DNA of 64,000 nt from Clostridiales bacterium (GTDB lineage: Bacteria > Bacillota > Clostridia > Oscillospirales > Ruminococcaceae). Below, piece by piece: positions 8,195 to 16,704 of the stretch. The notes under the pieces were generated by a model. That model was not told where the DNA came from, searched no databases, and saw only the letters and a list, made by a program, of their open reading frames with translations. A program made the translations under genes and the position numbers. How positions within the stretch are numbered: position 1 is the stretch's first letter; each line of letters opens with the position of its first letter. Where the stretch lies: the NCBI GenBank assembly GCA_019423685.1, contig JAHZAY010000009.1, positions 43,219 through 107,218 of the forward strand, written 5' to 3'.

Positions 8195-10228
8195 ATGAAA
8201 AAGAAATTAACCGGACTCCTCGCAATCTTGCTGGCAGCTTCCATGGCACTGGGCGGTTGCTCCAGCAATACCGAGACCCAGAGTACGGAACCTTCGTCCG
8301 GAGAGGAACCGACCGAGCAGGCAGAAAGCACAGAAGAGCCGGAAGACGCAGAGAGTGCGGAGAGTGCGGAGAGCACAGAAGGGAAGCACGAAATTACCGA
8401 TCTGGTTATTCCGAAAACCGCTACCCGTGAGCTTCAGACCTTCAACATCCTGTACAGCCAGCTGGCGGCCGATTTTGAAAACCTTTGCAACCTGACCGAG
8501 CCTCTGCTTGAGGTTGATACCTACGGCGCATTAGCACCCGCCATTGCAGAGGACTGGGGCACCGAGGACGGCGGCCTGACCTGGACCTTTACCCTGCGAG
8601 ACGGTGTAAAGTGGGTCGATATGAATGCCAACGAAAAAGCCGATTGCGTGGCCCAGGACTTTGCCACCTCGCTGGAGTGGGTACTCAACTTCTACAAGAA
8701 TGACTCGGCCAACACCACCATGCCACTGGAAATGATTAAGGGCGCCAATGAGTACTACGAGTACACCAAGACCTTGACGCAGGAAGAGGCTTATGCACTC
8801 GATGCAAGCGAAGGCTCCCAGTTTATGGAGATGGTCGGTATCGAGATTCCAGACGACCACACCCTCATCTATCACTGCGTAGCGCCAAAGCCATACTTTG
8901 ACTCGGTTGCTACATACGCCTGCCTGTATCCACTGCCGCAGGGCCTGGTCGATGAGCTCGGCGTCAATGGCGTCAAAGCGATGAACAACGAGAACATGTG
9001 GTACAACGGCTGCTACACCATGACATCCTATGTACAGGGCAACGAGAAAACCTTCACCAAGAACCCGGCTTACTGGGATCAGGATTGCTTCCTGTTTGAC
9101 ACCGTTACCATCCGCATGGTAGAATCCACCGATATCGCCTTCCAGCTGTACCAGACCGGTGAGGTCGACTATACCGACCTGTCCGAGTCCAACCTGGTTA
9201 CCATCAGCGGAAACGAGAACAACGAATTCTACGACTATCTGGTAGAGAGACCGGCAGACAAATACTCCTATCAGATTCACTTCAACTACAACAAACTTCT
9301 GGAAGACGGCACACCGGATACCAACTGGAATACCGCCATCGCAAACGAGGCGTTCCGCAAGGCCCTCTATTATGGTTGGGATGTATCCGAATACTATACC
9401 CGCATCAATGCAGCCAACCCGATGATTTGCGAGAACAACTTCTACACCATGAAGGGCCTGGTTTATACCTCTGACGGCACCGACTATGTAGAGCTAGTTC
9501 GCGAAGAGCTGGGTATGCCAAAAGAAAATGGCGAAACCCTGCTCAGACTGGACGAGACAAAGGCAGCAGAGTACAAACAGCAGGCAATCGATGAGCTGAC
9601 CGCTCTGGGCGTCACCTTCCCGGTTGAGATGGACTACTACATCGCAGCGGCAAACCAGGTATCGCTCGACAGCGCCAATGTCCTGGCACAGAGCATCTCC
9701 AACAGCCTTGGCGATGACTTTATGGTACTGAATATCAAGACCTACGTCTCCAGCTCCACACAGGAAGTTTTGAACCCACACCTGCAGTCGATCACTATGA
9801 ACGGCTGGGGCGCTGACTACGGTGACCCGCAGAACTACCTTGGCAACGAGGTTTCCGGCAACGACAGCGCATACTATTCCAGAACACAGTCCAACATCAA
9901 CGATGTAGAGGCCACCGAGGCGACCCAGCAGCTGCTGGATACCTACGCTGAGTTCACTGCTATGGTTGCAGAGGCTGATGCCATCACAGATGACCTCGAT
10001 GCCAGATATGCGGCCTATGCCAAAGCAGAGGCATACATGATCGAACATGTTCTGACCCTGCCAATGTACTACAATGTACCTTGGTGTTTGACAAAAATTA
10101 ATCCGTATAGTAAAATGAATGCAATGTTTGGTTCTCAGAACGAGAAGATGAAAAACTGGGAAACTTCTGCAGACGGCTATACGTCCGAAGAGATGGAGGC
10201 AATTGCAGCTGAGCACGCTGCGCACTAA
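8195..10228 (+). CDS. orphan peptide-binding lipoprotein, OppA paralogue
   Basis: A 677-residue family-5 solute-binding lipoprotein clearly related to the OppA at 2013: many blocks are shared almost unchanged, for example NENMWYNGCYTMTSY and DTNWNTAIANEAF. The signal peptide ends in lipobox LGGC (Cys about 22), followed by a Glu/Ser/Thr-rich linker of about 45 residues, more acidic than in the first copy. It has its own promoter and a terminator-like hairpin, and no permease or ATPase follows, so it probably feeds the OppBCDF pore encoded just upstream. The ATG follows AGGAGG at a usual distance. The duplication suggests a second ligand range. Confidence 0.88.
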   Translation: MKKKLTGLLAILLAASMALGGCSSNTETQSTEPSSGEEPTEQAESTEEPEDAESAESAESTEGKHEITDLVIPKTATRELQTFNILYSQLAADFENLCNLTEPLLEVDTYGALAPAIAEDWGTEDGGLTWTFTLRDGVKWVDMNANEKADCVAQDFATSLEWVLNFYKNDSANTTMPLEMIKGANEYYEYTKTLTQEEAYALDASEGSQFMEMVGIEIPDDHTLIYHCVAPKPYFDSVATYACLYPLPQGLVDELGVNGVKAMNNENMWYNGCYTMTSYVQGNEKTFTKNPAYWDQDCFLFDTVTIRMVESTDIAFQLYQTGEVDYTDLSESNLVTISGNENNEFYDYLVERPADKYSYQIHFNYNKLLEDGTPDTNWNTAIANEAFRKALYYGWDVSEYYTRINAANPMICENNFYTMKGLVYTSDGTDYVELVREELGMPKENGETLLRLDETKAAEYKQQAIDELTALGVTFPVEMDYYIAAANQVSLDSANVLAQSISNSLGDDFMVLNIKTYVSSSTQEVLNPHLQSITMNGWGADYGDPQNYLGNEVSGNDSAYYSRTQSNINDVEATEATQQLLDTYAEFTAMVAEADAITDDLDARYAAYAKAEAYMIEHVLTLPMYYNVPWCLTKINPYSKMNAMFGSQNEKMKNWETSADGYTSEEMEAIAAEHAAH

Positions 10229-10247
10229 CCCCTCCTTGATTTATGCA

Positions 10248-10283
10248 CAAGTTGCCTGAGCATGCGCTCAGGCAACTTGTTTG
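10248..10283 (+). terminator. hairpin after the orphan oppA
   Basis: A perfect 14-bp stem, CAAGTTGCCTGAGC (10248-10261) with GCTCAGGCAACTTG (10266-10279), 4-nt loop, followed by only a weak T run (TTTGTATCTTG). Some read-through into the next gene is plausible. Confidence 0.7.
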
Positions 10284-10341
10284 TATCTTGTATTGGAAGC
10301 GGGCCGGATCAGAAGGAAATGCAGAAAGGAATTATCCAATA

Positions 10342-10776
10342 ATGAAAAATTTAAAAGGAATCTACAAAAAGTATATGATCCGCCCCACCGTTTACAAGGC
10401 TTTTCCGCGCATTATTCTCGGTTTGCTGGTGGCAGGACTGTGGAACCGCTTTATCAATGTCAACCAGTGGCGGGATATGCTGGGCGACGTGTTCCTTTTG
10501 GTGGGGATCTTTTTCCTGGCAATGGCGTGGTTTAACTTCCTCGGATTAGACGGAATGGAAAATCCAATCACAAAATTGCTTTCTGTATTTAGAAATCCCA
10601 AGAAAAAGAGGACCCGCACCGCAACCCACACCAAGCAGATGGTCGACTATGCAGACGAGGAGCTCACTGATTTTGAGGACCTCACCGAGGAAGAGCAGGC
10701 AGCCTGCAAGCTGGCGGCAAACGGCGTGGCAGCCCTCTTCTTTATCGTCCCGTCCCTCGTTGTATTTTTCTTTTAA
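10342..10776 (+). CDS. small membrane protein of unknown function
   Basis: A 144-residue protein I cannot assign to a family. It has a basic N-terminus, probable membrane segments at about residues 22-35 and 45-67, a basic then acidic middle (KKKRTRT, later DEELTDFEDLTEEE), and a very hydrophobic C-terminal segment ending FFIVPSLVVFFF. The upstream frame is open to 10243, but that region contains the preceding hairpin; the ATG at 10342 has an AGAAAGGAA ribosome site and is preferred. It sits between two terminators, so it is either read through from the upstream gene or has an unrecognised promoter. Confidence 0.65.
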   Translation: MKNLKGIYKKYMIRPTVYKAFPRIILGLLVAGLWNRFINVNQWRDMLGDVFLLVGIFFLAMAWFNFLGLDGMENPITKLLSVFRNPKKKRTRTATHTKQMVDYADEELTDFEDLTEEEQAACKLAANGVAALFFIVPSLVVFFF

Positions 10777-10793
10777 TTCTCCGGTGTATTTTT

Positions 10794-10827
10794 GGGAGCG
10801 GCCCGCGCGGGTGCGCTCCCTTTTTTT
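10794..10827 (+). terminator. intrinsic terminator
   Basis: GGGAGCG (10794-10800) pairs with CGCTCCC (10814-10820), followed by T7. Confidence 0.85.
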
Positions 10828-10858
10828 CACCTGCTAGCAGACAGAAAGGAAGGCGCTT

Positions 10859-11704
10859 ATGCAGACACAAAGGCCGATTGCGGCACTGATCTATGACTTT
10901 GACAACACCCTGTGCACCAAGGATATGCAGGAGTACGGCTTCATCCCCTCCATCGGCATGAGTGCCGAGGCGTTTTGGAAGGAGGTCAACGACCTGACCG
11001 ACCGGGAAGAGATGGACAACATCCTGGCCTATATGTTCCTGATGGTGCAGAAGGGCAGGGAGGGAAAGCGGACGATTACCCGGGAAACATTTCGGGAGCT
11101 GGGACAGGGCATCGAATATTTCCCCGGTGTGGAGGGGTGGTTCGAGCGCATCAACCGCTACGGCAGCACCCTGGGGCTTCAGGTAGAGCACTACATCGTC
11201 TCCTCCGGCATCAAGGAGATCATCGAGGGCAGCACCATCGCCCGTCATTTTGCCCGGATCTATGCCTGTGAGTTTATGTATGGTGCGGACGGCGCGATCC
11301 GATGACCGAAGTTTGCGGTCAACTACACCGCAAAGACTCAGTTTCTCTTCCGCATCAACAAAGGGGTGCTGGACATCGACAGCAAGAGCAGCGAGCGGCT
11401 CAACCGCTTTACCCCGGAGACGGAGCGCCGAGTCCCCTTCCAAAATATGATCTATTTTGGCGACGGGCTGACCGATGTCCCCTGCATGAAGCTGATTAAG
11501 AGCCACAGCGGGCAGTCGATCGCTGTCTATGCGCCGGACCGGCAGAGCTCCAACGCAAAAAGACTGCTGGAGGAAAACCGGGTCAACTTTATCCGCCTGG
11601 CCGATTATCGGGAGGGTTCAGCGCTGGAAGATTTGACCAAAACCATCCTGAGAAAGATCAGTGCACAGACAGGATTGTTGAGTTGTCCGCCTGATATGGA
11701 CTAG
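10859..11704 (+). pseudogene. HAD-superfamily phosphatase gene interrupted by one in-frame TGA
   Basis: Read through, this frame gives an HAD hydrolase of about 280 residues. The first part has the catalytic motif DFDNTL (residues 18-23) and a long cap region. The frame is stopped by TGA at 11303-11305, then continues without any frameshift as PKFAVNYTAKTQFLFRINKG and the fourth HAD motif GDGLTDVPCM near codon 200. From memory, relatives have Trp-Pro at the stop site, so a TGG to TGA change is the simplest reading. As it stands only a 148-residue N-terminal piece lacking the metal-binding GDGLTD motif would be made. No other damage is visible, so the lesion is recent, a sequence error, or a recoded stop. 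The ATG follows GAAAGGAAGG. Confidence 0.75.
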
Positions 11705-11855
11705 CAAGAAATGGAAGATTGGTAAAAAAATGACGAAAATATCGAAAAAATACAGTTGTTTTTAACAAATAGTTTGCTGCAAGAGCTATAGATTCAACCA
11801 ATTAATAAGCAAAAGTGAACAAAAATGGGGTGTTGATATTAAGGGTTATCACAAA

Positions 11856-11873
11856 TTGTGAAAAAAGTAACGC
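11856..11873 (+). promoter_or_regulatory. candidate Rex operator of the hydrogenase operon
   Basis: TTGTGA-N6-TAACGC resembles the Rex operator pattern TTGTKA-N6-TAACAA with two mismatches in the last half-site. It directly abuts the -35 box. It overlaps the perfect palindrome TCACAA-A-TTGTGA at 11849-11861. Rex is an NADH/NAD sensor known to control redox genes in clostridia; this assignment is inference. Confidence 0.4.
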
Positions 11874-11902
11874 TTGACGTTGCCCATTCGAACCAATATA
11901 AT
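11874..11902 (+). promoter_or_regulatory. promoter of the hydrogenase operon
   Basis: TTGACG at 11874-11879 and a perfect TATAAT at 11897-11902, 17-bp spacer, about 115 bp before the first gene. Confidence 0.8.
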
Positions 11903-12016
11903 TTGGATAAATAGACAAAGTCGATGAATTAGAATTTACATTGTCTGTTTGATCAATACAACTGTGAAAAAGTTTTTGCCTTTTGGGGGCGAGAACAGGG
12001 GGAAAGGAGTTTAAAG

Positions 12017-12502
12017 ATGGCGACAGAAACTCTGAGCAGAGAGCGCGTACTGGAGATCATTGAGGAATGCGGAGGAGATAAAGAGCATCTGCTGTCCATT
12101 CTCATTGAAATCCAGAGAGAGTGCAGAAGAAATTATATCAACGAGGCCAGCGCCCGTGTCGTAGCTGAAAAGCTGGACATCCCGCTGGTGCAGCTGTATG
12201 ATATCCTGACCTTTTATGCGATGCTGGAAACCAAGCCGCGCGGACGCTATATCATCGAGGTGTGCAACAACGCCCCGTGCTACGTCTCCAAATCGCATGT
12301 GATGGCAAAGTTTTTGCGCAAGGAACTGGGCATCAACTTTGGCGAAACCACACCGGACGGCATGTTCACCCTGCAATATATGCCCTGCGTCGGTGCATGC
12401 AACATCGGCCCGGTCATCAAGATCGGCGATAGGGTATATGGAAACCTCAACGAGGAGCGTATCCGCAAGATCCTGCGCGAATTAAGAGAGAACGACCAGT
12501 AA
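12017..12502 (+). CDS. hydC: NAD-linked hydrogenase subunit, NuoE-like [2Fe-2S] protein
   Basis: This 161-residue thioredoxin-like [2Fe-2S] subunit resembles the 24-kDa (NuoE) subunit of complex I and the small subunit of trimeric NAD-dependent hydrogenases (HydC/HndA). The N-terminal helical part is followed by four conserved cysteines, C83 and C88 (CNNAPC) and C124 and C128 (CVGAC), which bind the cluster. It passes electrons between the flavoprotein encoded next and the catalytic subunit. It is first in the operon, with an AAAGGAG site before the ATG. Gene names differ between genera (hydC, hndA). Confidence 0.92.
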   Translation: MATETLSRERVLEIIEECGGDKEHLLSILIEIQRECRRNYINEASARVVAEKLDIPLVQLYDILTFYAMLETKPRGRYIIEVCNNAPCYVSKSHVMAKFLRKELGINFGETTPDGMFTLQYMPCVGACNIGPVIKIGDRVYGNLNEERIRKILRELRENDQ

Positions 12503-12529
12503 TTTCGGTCGAGGAAAGGATGTCAGTTT

Positions 12530-13840
12530 ATGGCGAAATCAGTACAGCTTTTGACAGCGCGCTGTGGCAAGATCCGCCCGGACTCGGTCGCGGATTATCT
12601 GGCTAATGGCGGCTTTTCCGCTTTGAAAAAAGCGATGAATATGTCTCCAATGGAGATCATCAACGAGGTCATCGACGCAAAACTGCTGGGCCGCGGCGGC
12701 GCTTCCTATCCGGCAGGCAAAAAATGGAAACAGCTCTATGAGATTGAGGGCGAGCCAAAATATATCGTCTGCAACGCCGACGAGGGCGAGCCGGGCACCT
12801 TTAAGGACAAGGTTCTGCTGGAAAAGGACCCGCTGAGCATCATCGAGGGCATGGCGATTGCAGGATTTGTCTTTAACTCCCACGACGGCTACATCTACAT
12901 CCGCGGCGAGTACCGCGAGATTCAAAAACTGTTCCAGGCGGCTATCGACAATGCCGTCAAGGCCAACTACCTGGGCGAAAACATCATGGGTTCCAACTTC
13001 ACCTTCCGCGTCCACATCGTATCGGGCGCCGGCGCCTACATCTGCGGTGAGAACTCCGGCCTGCTCAACTCCATCGAAGCCAAAGCCGGCCGTCCGCGTG
13101 TAAAACCGCCGCACCTGGCAGAGGTGGGACTGTATTCGATGCCGACGCTGGTCAACAACGTCGAGTCGTTTGCAAGCGTGCCGCTGATCGTCAACATGGG
13201 CGGCAAGGCGTTCCAGGAACTGGGCGTAGAGGATTCCGGCGGCACAAAGCTGGTTTGCCTGTCGGGCAACGTCAACCACCGCGGCACCTTCGAGATCCCG
13301 ATCGGCGGCGTCACCCTGCGCGACCTGATCTTTGACCCCGAATTTGGCGGCGGCATCCCGGACGGAAAACAGCTCAAGTTCTATCATCTGGGCGGACAGT
13401 CCGGCCCAATCGGCTTCCCCGAGCAGCTGGATACCCGCTATGACCACACCTCGCTGAAAAAGCAGGGCCTGAGCATCGGTTCCGGCGCCATCGTCGTAAT
13501 GGACGAGACCATCTGCATCATCGACTACCTCAAGAAGGTATCGGAGTTCTTTATCCACGAGAGCTGCGGCAAGTGCGTTCCCTGCCGTGAGGGCAACCGC
13601 CAGATGTACATGATCCTGCACCGCTTTGCCACTGGCCTTGCGACAGAGCGCGACTTTGACAGAATGGAGCAGCTGTCCTTTACCATGTCGACAGCATCCT
13701 CCTGCGGCTTGGGTCAGTCGGCCTGCACCGCGCTGGATTCCTGCCTCAAACACAGAAAAGAAGAATTCCAGGCGCATATCAAAGGGATTTGCCCTGTTTG
13801 TTTAAATAGCAGAAAGTATGGTGACCAGTATGCATATTGA
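12530..13840 (+). CDS. hydB: NAD-linked hydrogenase flavoprotein subunit, NuoF-like
   Basis: A 436-residue NuoF-type subunit that binds NAD(H), FMN and one [4Fe-4S] cluster. The FMN/NAD region carries GRGGASYPAGKKW (about 54-66) and CNADEGEPGTFKD; the cluster motif SCGKCVPCRE lies near residue 345, with the fourth Cys further on (SSCGLGQSAC). It lacks both the N-terminal thioredoxin-like domain and the C-terminal pair of ferredoxin clusters found in some HydB/HndC proteins, and ends soon after a last CPVC. It overlaps hydA by 23 bases, indicating translational coupling. Confidence 0.92.
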   Translation: MAKSVQLLTARCGKIRPDSVADYLANGGFSALKKAMNMSPMEIINEVIDAKLLGRGGASYPAGKKWKQLYEIEGEPKYIVCNADEGEPGTFKDKVLLEKDPLSIIEGMAIAGFVFNSHDGYIYIRGEYREIQKLFQAAIDNAVKANYLGENIMGSNFTFRVHIVSGAGAYICGENSGLLNSIEAKAGRPRVKPPHLAEVGLYSMPTLVNNVESFASVPLIVNMGGKAFQELGVEDSGGTKLVCLSGNVNHRGTFEIPIGGVTLRDLIFDPEFGGGIPDGKQLKFYHLGGQSGPIGFPEQLDTRYDHTSLKKQGLSIGSGAIVVMDETICIIDYLKKVSEFFIHESCGKCVPCREGNRQMYMILHRFATGLATERDFDRMEQLSFTMSTASSCGLGQSACTALDSCLKHRKEEFQAHIKGICPVCLNSRKYGDQYAY

Positions 13841-15569
13841 TCCAAATAAGATGGTTACAATTAAAATTGACGGTATCCCGGTAACCGTACCATCCGGTAC
13901 CACCATTATGGAGGCCGCTCAGAAAATCGGCATCAAGATCCCTTCCCTGTGCCACCACCCCGATTTGGGCGTGCGCGCATTCTGCCGCGTCTGCCTGGTC
14001 GAGGACAGCTACAGCAGAAGATTAAAGACCGCCTGCAACAACCTGGTCGATGAGGCCGGCGACATCACCACCAATTCCCCCAAGGTGCGCAGGGCGCGCA
14101 AGACCATCCTCGAGCTGATCCTTGCAAACCACCCCCAGGACTGCCTGAACTGTGAGAAAAACGGCAAGTGCGAACTGCAAACCCTCGCTGCAGAGTACAA
14201 CATCCGCAGCAACATCTTCGACCCGGTTTGGAAACCGGTGCCAAAAGAGATGAGCAACCCGTCGCTGGTGCGCGATATGGTCAAATGCGTGCGCTGCGGC
14301 CGCTGCGTAGAGGCCTGCCAGGCGGTGCAGACCACCAATGCCATCGGCTTTTCCGGCCGCTCCACCGACTTTAAGATCACCACTGCCTTCGAAAAACCGC
14401 TCGACCAGTCCTCCTGCGTCTACTGCGGCCAGTGCGTGGCGGTCTGCCCGGTGGGCGCGCTGTACGAGAAGGATGACACCCAGCGCGTCTGGGATGCCAT
14501 TGACAACCCGGATAAGTTTGTCATTGTACAGACTGCACCGGCTGTCCGCGTCGCTATCGGCGAGGAGTTCGGCATGGCGCGCGGTTCGATCGCAACCGGC
14601 AAGATGGTTTCTGCGCTGCGCCGTCTGGGCTTTGACCGCGTGTTCGACACCAACTTTGGCGCTGACTTGACCATCATGGAGGAGGGCCACGAGCTGCTCG
14701 ACCGCATCCAGCACGGCGGCGTGCTGCCGATGATTACCTCCTGCAGCCCGGGCTGGATCAACTTTGTCGAGAAGAACTACCCCGACCTGCTGCCGCACGT
14801 CTCCTCCTGCAAATCTCCGCAGCAGATGTTTGGCGCCATCGCCAAGACCTACTATGCAGACAAGATGGGCATCCCGCGCGACAAGATGTTTGTCGTTTCG
14901 GTTATGCCATGCATCGCCAAAAAGTATGAGTGCCAGCGCCCGGAGATGTTCTCGTCCGGCTATCAGGATGTGGACTGCGTCATCACCACCCGCGAGCTTG
15001 CCAAGATGATCCGCATTGCCGGACTCAACTTCGACAGCCTGCCGGAGGAGGAGTTCGACAATCCGCTGGGCCTGGGCTCCGGAGCAGGCGCCATCTTCGG
15101 CACCTCCGGCGGCGTTATGGAGGCGGCCATCCGCACCGTATATGAAGAGGTTACCGGCAGAGTACCGGAGAGCCTGGACTTCACCGCCTGCCGCGGCCAG
15201 CAGGGCGTCAAGGAAGCGACCCTGGATATGGACGGCGTGCCGATCAAGGTGGCCATCACCAACGGACTGAAGAATGCACGCTACCTGATGGACAAGATCC
15301 GTGCAGGGGAGGCAGACTACCAGTTTATCGAGGTTATGTGCTGCCCGGGCGGCTGCATCGGCGGCGGCGGCCAGCCGTTTAGAACCACCGCAGCGATCCG
15401 CGCACACCGCATGGATGGCCTGTACAAGGTGGATAAGAGTTTGCCAGTGCGCCAGTCCAACAAGAACCCGGACATCATCACGCTGTACAAGGAGTATTTA
15501 AAAGAGCCAAACAGCCACCTTGCACACGAACTGCTGCATACACACTACACCGATCGTTCCAACCACTAA
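13818..15569 (+). CDS. hydA: [FeFe] hydrogenase catalytic subunit
   Basis: A 583-residue modular [FeFe] hydrogenase. Cofactor motifs run in order: plant-type [2Fe-2S] domain (C45, C56, C59, C73), His-ligated [4Fe-4S] (H105, C109, C112, C118), two ferredoxin clusters (C157/160/163/167 and C200/203/206/210), then the H-cluster domain with TSCSPGW (307-313), MPCIAKKYE (363-371) and CCPGGCIGGGG (508-518). With NuoE- and NuoF-like partners it forms the trimeric NADH-linked, possibly electron-bifurcating, type. The L1 loop reads Cys-Ser where the Clostridium pasteurianum enzyme has Cys-Cys. ATGs at 13818 and 13830 are both possible starts; neither has a strong ribosome site. Confidence 0.95.
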   Translation: MVTSMHIDPNKMVTIKIDGIPVTVPSGTTIMEAAQKIGIKIPSLCHHPDLGVRAFCRVCLVEDSYSRRLKTACNNLVDEAGDITTNSPKVRRARKTILELILANHPQDCLNCEKNGKCELQTLAAEYNIRSNIFDPVWKPVPKEMSNPSLVRDMVKCVRCGRCVEACQAVQTTNAIGFSGRSTDFKITTAFEKPLDQSSCVYCGQCVAVCPVGALYEKDDTQRVWDAIDNPDKFVIVQTAPAVRVAIGEEFGMARGSIATGKMVSALRRLGFDRVFDTNFGADLTIMEEGHELLDRIQHGGVLPMITSCSPGWINFVEKNYPDLLPHVSSCKSPQQMFGAIAKTYYADKMGIPRDKMFVVSVMPCIAKKYECQRPEMFSSGYQDVDCVITTRELAKMIRIAGLNFDSLPEEEFDNPLGLGSGAGAIFGTSGGVMEAAIRTVYEEVTGRVPESLDFTACRGQQGVKEATLDMDGVPIKVAITNGLKNARYLMDKIRAGEADYQFIEVMCCPGGCIGGGGQPFRTTAAIRAHRMDGLYKVDKSLPVRQSNKNPDIITLYKEYLKEPNSHLAHELLHTHYTDRSNH

Positions 15570-15572
15570 CAC

Positions 15573-15612
15573 AAAAAGGCAGAGGATTTTTTAAATCCTC
15601 TGCCTTTTTTTC
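15573..15612 (+). terminator. intrinsic terminator of the hydrogenase operon
   Basis: GGCAGAGGATTT pairs with AAATCCTCTGCC, flanked by A and T runs, so it can also serve the convergent LysR gene. Confidence 0.88.
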
Positions 15613-15634
15613 GCCCTTTCCCACATCAAAGGGA

Positions 15635-16582
15635 TTATTCGGTTTCGGCTGGAAAGCACTCCTTTGCGATGCGGATAAATTCCCGCATGGCCAGAGTCTG
15701 GTAGATGCCGCTTTTATAATAAAAGTATGCAAAGCGCTCGTTGAGGGAAGAGTCCAGCTTGTAAAAGACGGTCTGCTCGGTTGGGGCTGCCAGGCGCACC
15801 AGCGTGTCGCTGACCAGCGTCGGTCCCATCCCACTGCGCACGATGTTGTACGCCGTCGACAGCTGATCGACCTCCAGCTGGATGTGCGGCGTAAAGCCCG
15901 CCTGTTCGCAGATTTGATCCATGCGGATGCGGGTGTCGTTGCCGTGGCGCAGCGCGATGAAGCTGCTCTCCTGAAACAGGGAGATCGGGACGCTGGGGAC
16001 TTCGGCAAGCAGGTGGCGTCCGTCCAGGATGTCCTTGTGCAGCAGGTAGCCCTCCGGCAGGCGATCGCCGCCGACCGGAACGGCCAGCAGCAGGTGTTCG
16101 CTGAAGCCGAGATCCTTTTGGTAGACCTTTTCGTCCATCGGGTGGTTGTCCAGCACTAGGTCCACCTCGCCGCGGGAGAGCTGATCTTCCAGGTAGTAGA
16201 TGTTGCCCTCGGTCAGGCGCACCTCCACTCCGGGGTACAGGCGGTTGAAGCTGCTGATGATCTGGGGCAGCACCAGCGACGAGAAGGCGCTGTTGGAGCC
16301 GATGGACAGGCGTCCCGCCTTCAGGCCCCGCACATCGTTGAGGTAGTTTTCAAACTCATTTTCCAGCGCCTGGGTCCGCTCGATGTAGCGGATGTACTCC
16401 CGGCCATATTCGGTCAGCTGGAGGGGGTTGGTGTTTCGGTTGAAGATGGGGAACCCCAGCTTCTCCTCGGTCTTTTTGACCAGTGCGCTCAGACAGGGCT
16501 GGGTGACGTACAGATTTTTGGCCGCGCGCGTGAAGCTGCGCTCCTTATACACCTCATATATATATTCCATATTGCGGAGCAC
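15635..16582 (-). CDS. LysR-family transcriptional regulator
   Basis: A 315-residue LysR-type regulator. The N-terminal winged helix-turn-helix is clear (SFTRAAKNLYVTQPCLSALV at about 16-35, then LGFPIFNRN), followed by a linker helix and an effector-binding domain with GRLSIG and SFNRLYPGVEVRL. The start is GTG at 16582 with AGGTGA five bases upstream; an ATG four codons later lacks such a site. It is divergent from the racemase gene at 16705, the usual arrangement for a LysR target, so it may control that gene in response to an amino acid; this is inference. Confidence 0.88.
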   Translation of the reverse strand: MLRNMEYIYEVYKERSFTRAAKNLYVTQPCLSALVKKTEEKLGFPIFNRNTNPLQLTEYGREYIRYIERTQALENEFENYLNDVRGLKAGRLSIGSNSAFSSLVLPQIISSFNRLYPGVEVRLTEGNIYYLEDQLSRGEVDLVLDNHPMDEKVYQKDLGFSEHLLLAVPVGGDRLPEGYLLHKDILDGRHLLAEVPSVPISLFQESSFIALRHGNDTRIRMDQICEQAGFTPHIQLEVDQLSTAYNIVRSGMGPTLVSDTLVRLAAPTEQTVFYKLDSSLNERFAYFYYKSGIYQTLAMREFIRIAKECFPAETE

Positions 16583-16606
16583 TTAGATCACCTCTTATAA
16601 CTACTA

Positions 16607-16620
16607 TAAATAAAAATTTA
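16607..16620. promoter_or_regulatory. candidate LysR-type operator between divergent genes
   Basis: TAAAT-N4-ATTTA, an AT-rich dyad in the roughly 120-bp gap between the divergent regulator and racemase genes. It fits the loose LysR box (T-N11-A) size. The AT-rich context makes chance symmetry likely. Confidence 0.25.
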
Positions 16621-16704
16621 TTGATTTTATAAACATATAAATATTTGATTTTATTATATCCTAGCTTTATACTGAAGTCAACCAACAAAAAGGGGGAAAT
16701 GGTC

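Larger units (their letters stand above)
11705..12016 (+). other. intergenic region with hydrogenase promoter and leader
   Basis: About 310 bases with no gene. It holds an AT-rich upstream part, a 13-bp palindrome at 11849-11861, a Rex-like 18-bp site at 11856-11873, the promoter at 11874-11902 and a leader of roughly 100 nt. Confidence 0.6.

Noticed and set aside
11302..11499. An ATG overlapping the TGA of the HAD gene as a restart
   Set aside because: It is in another frame and its product has no HAD motif; no ribosome site.
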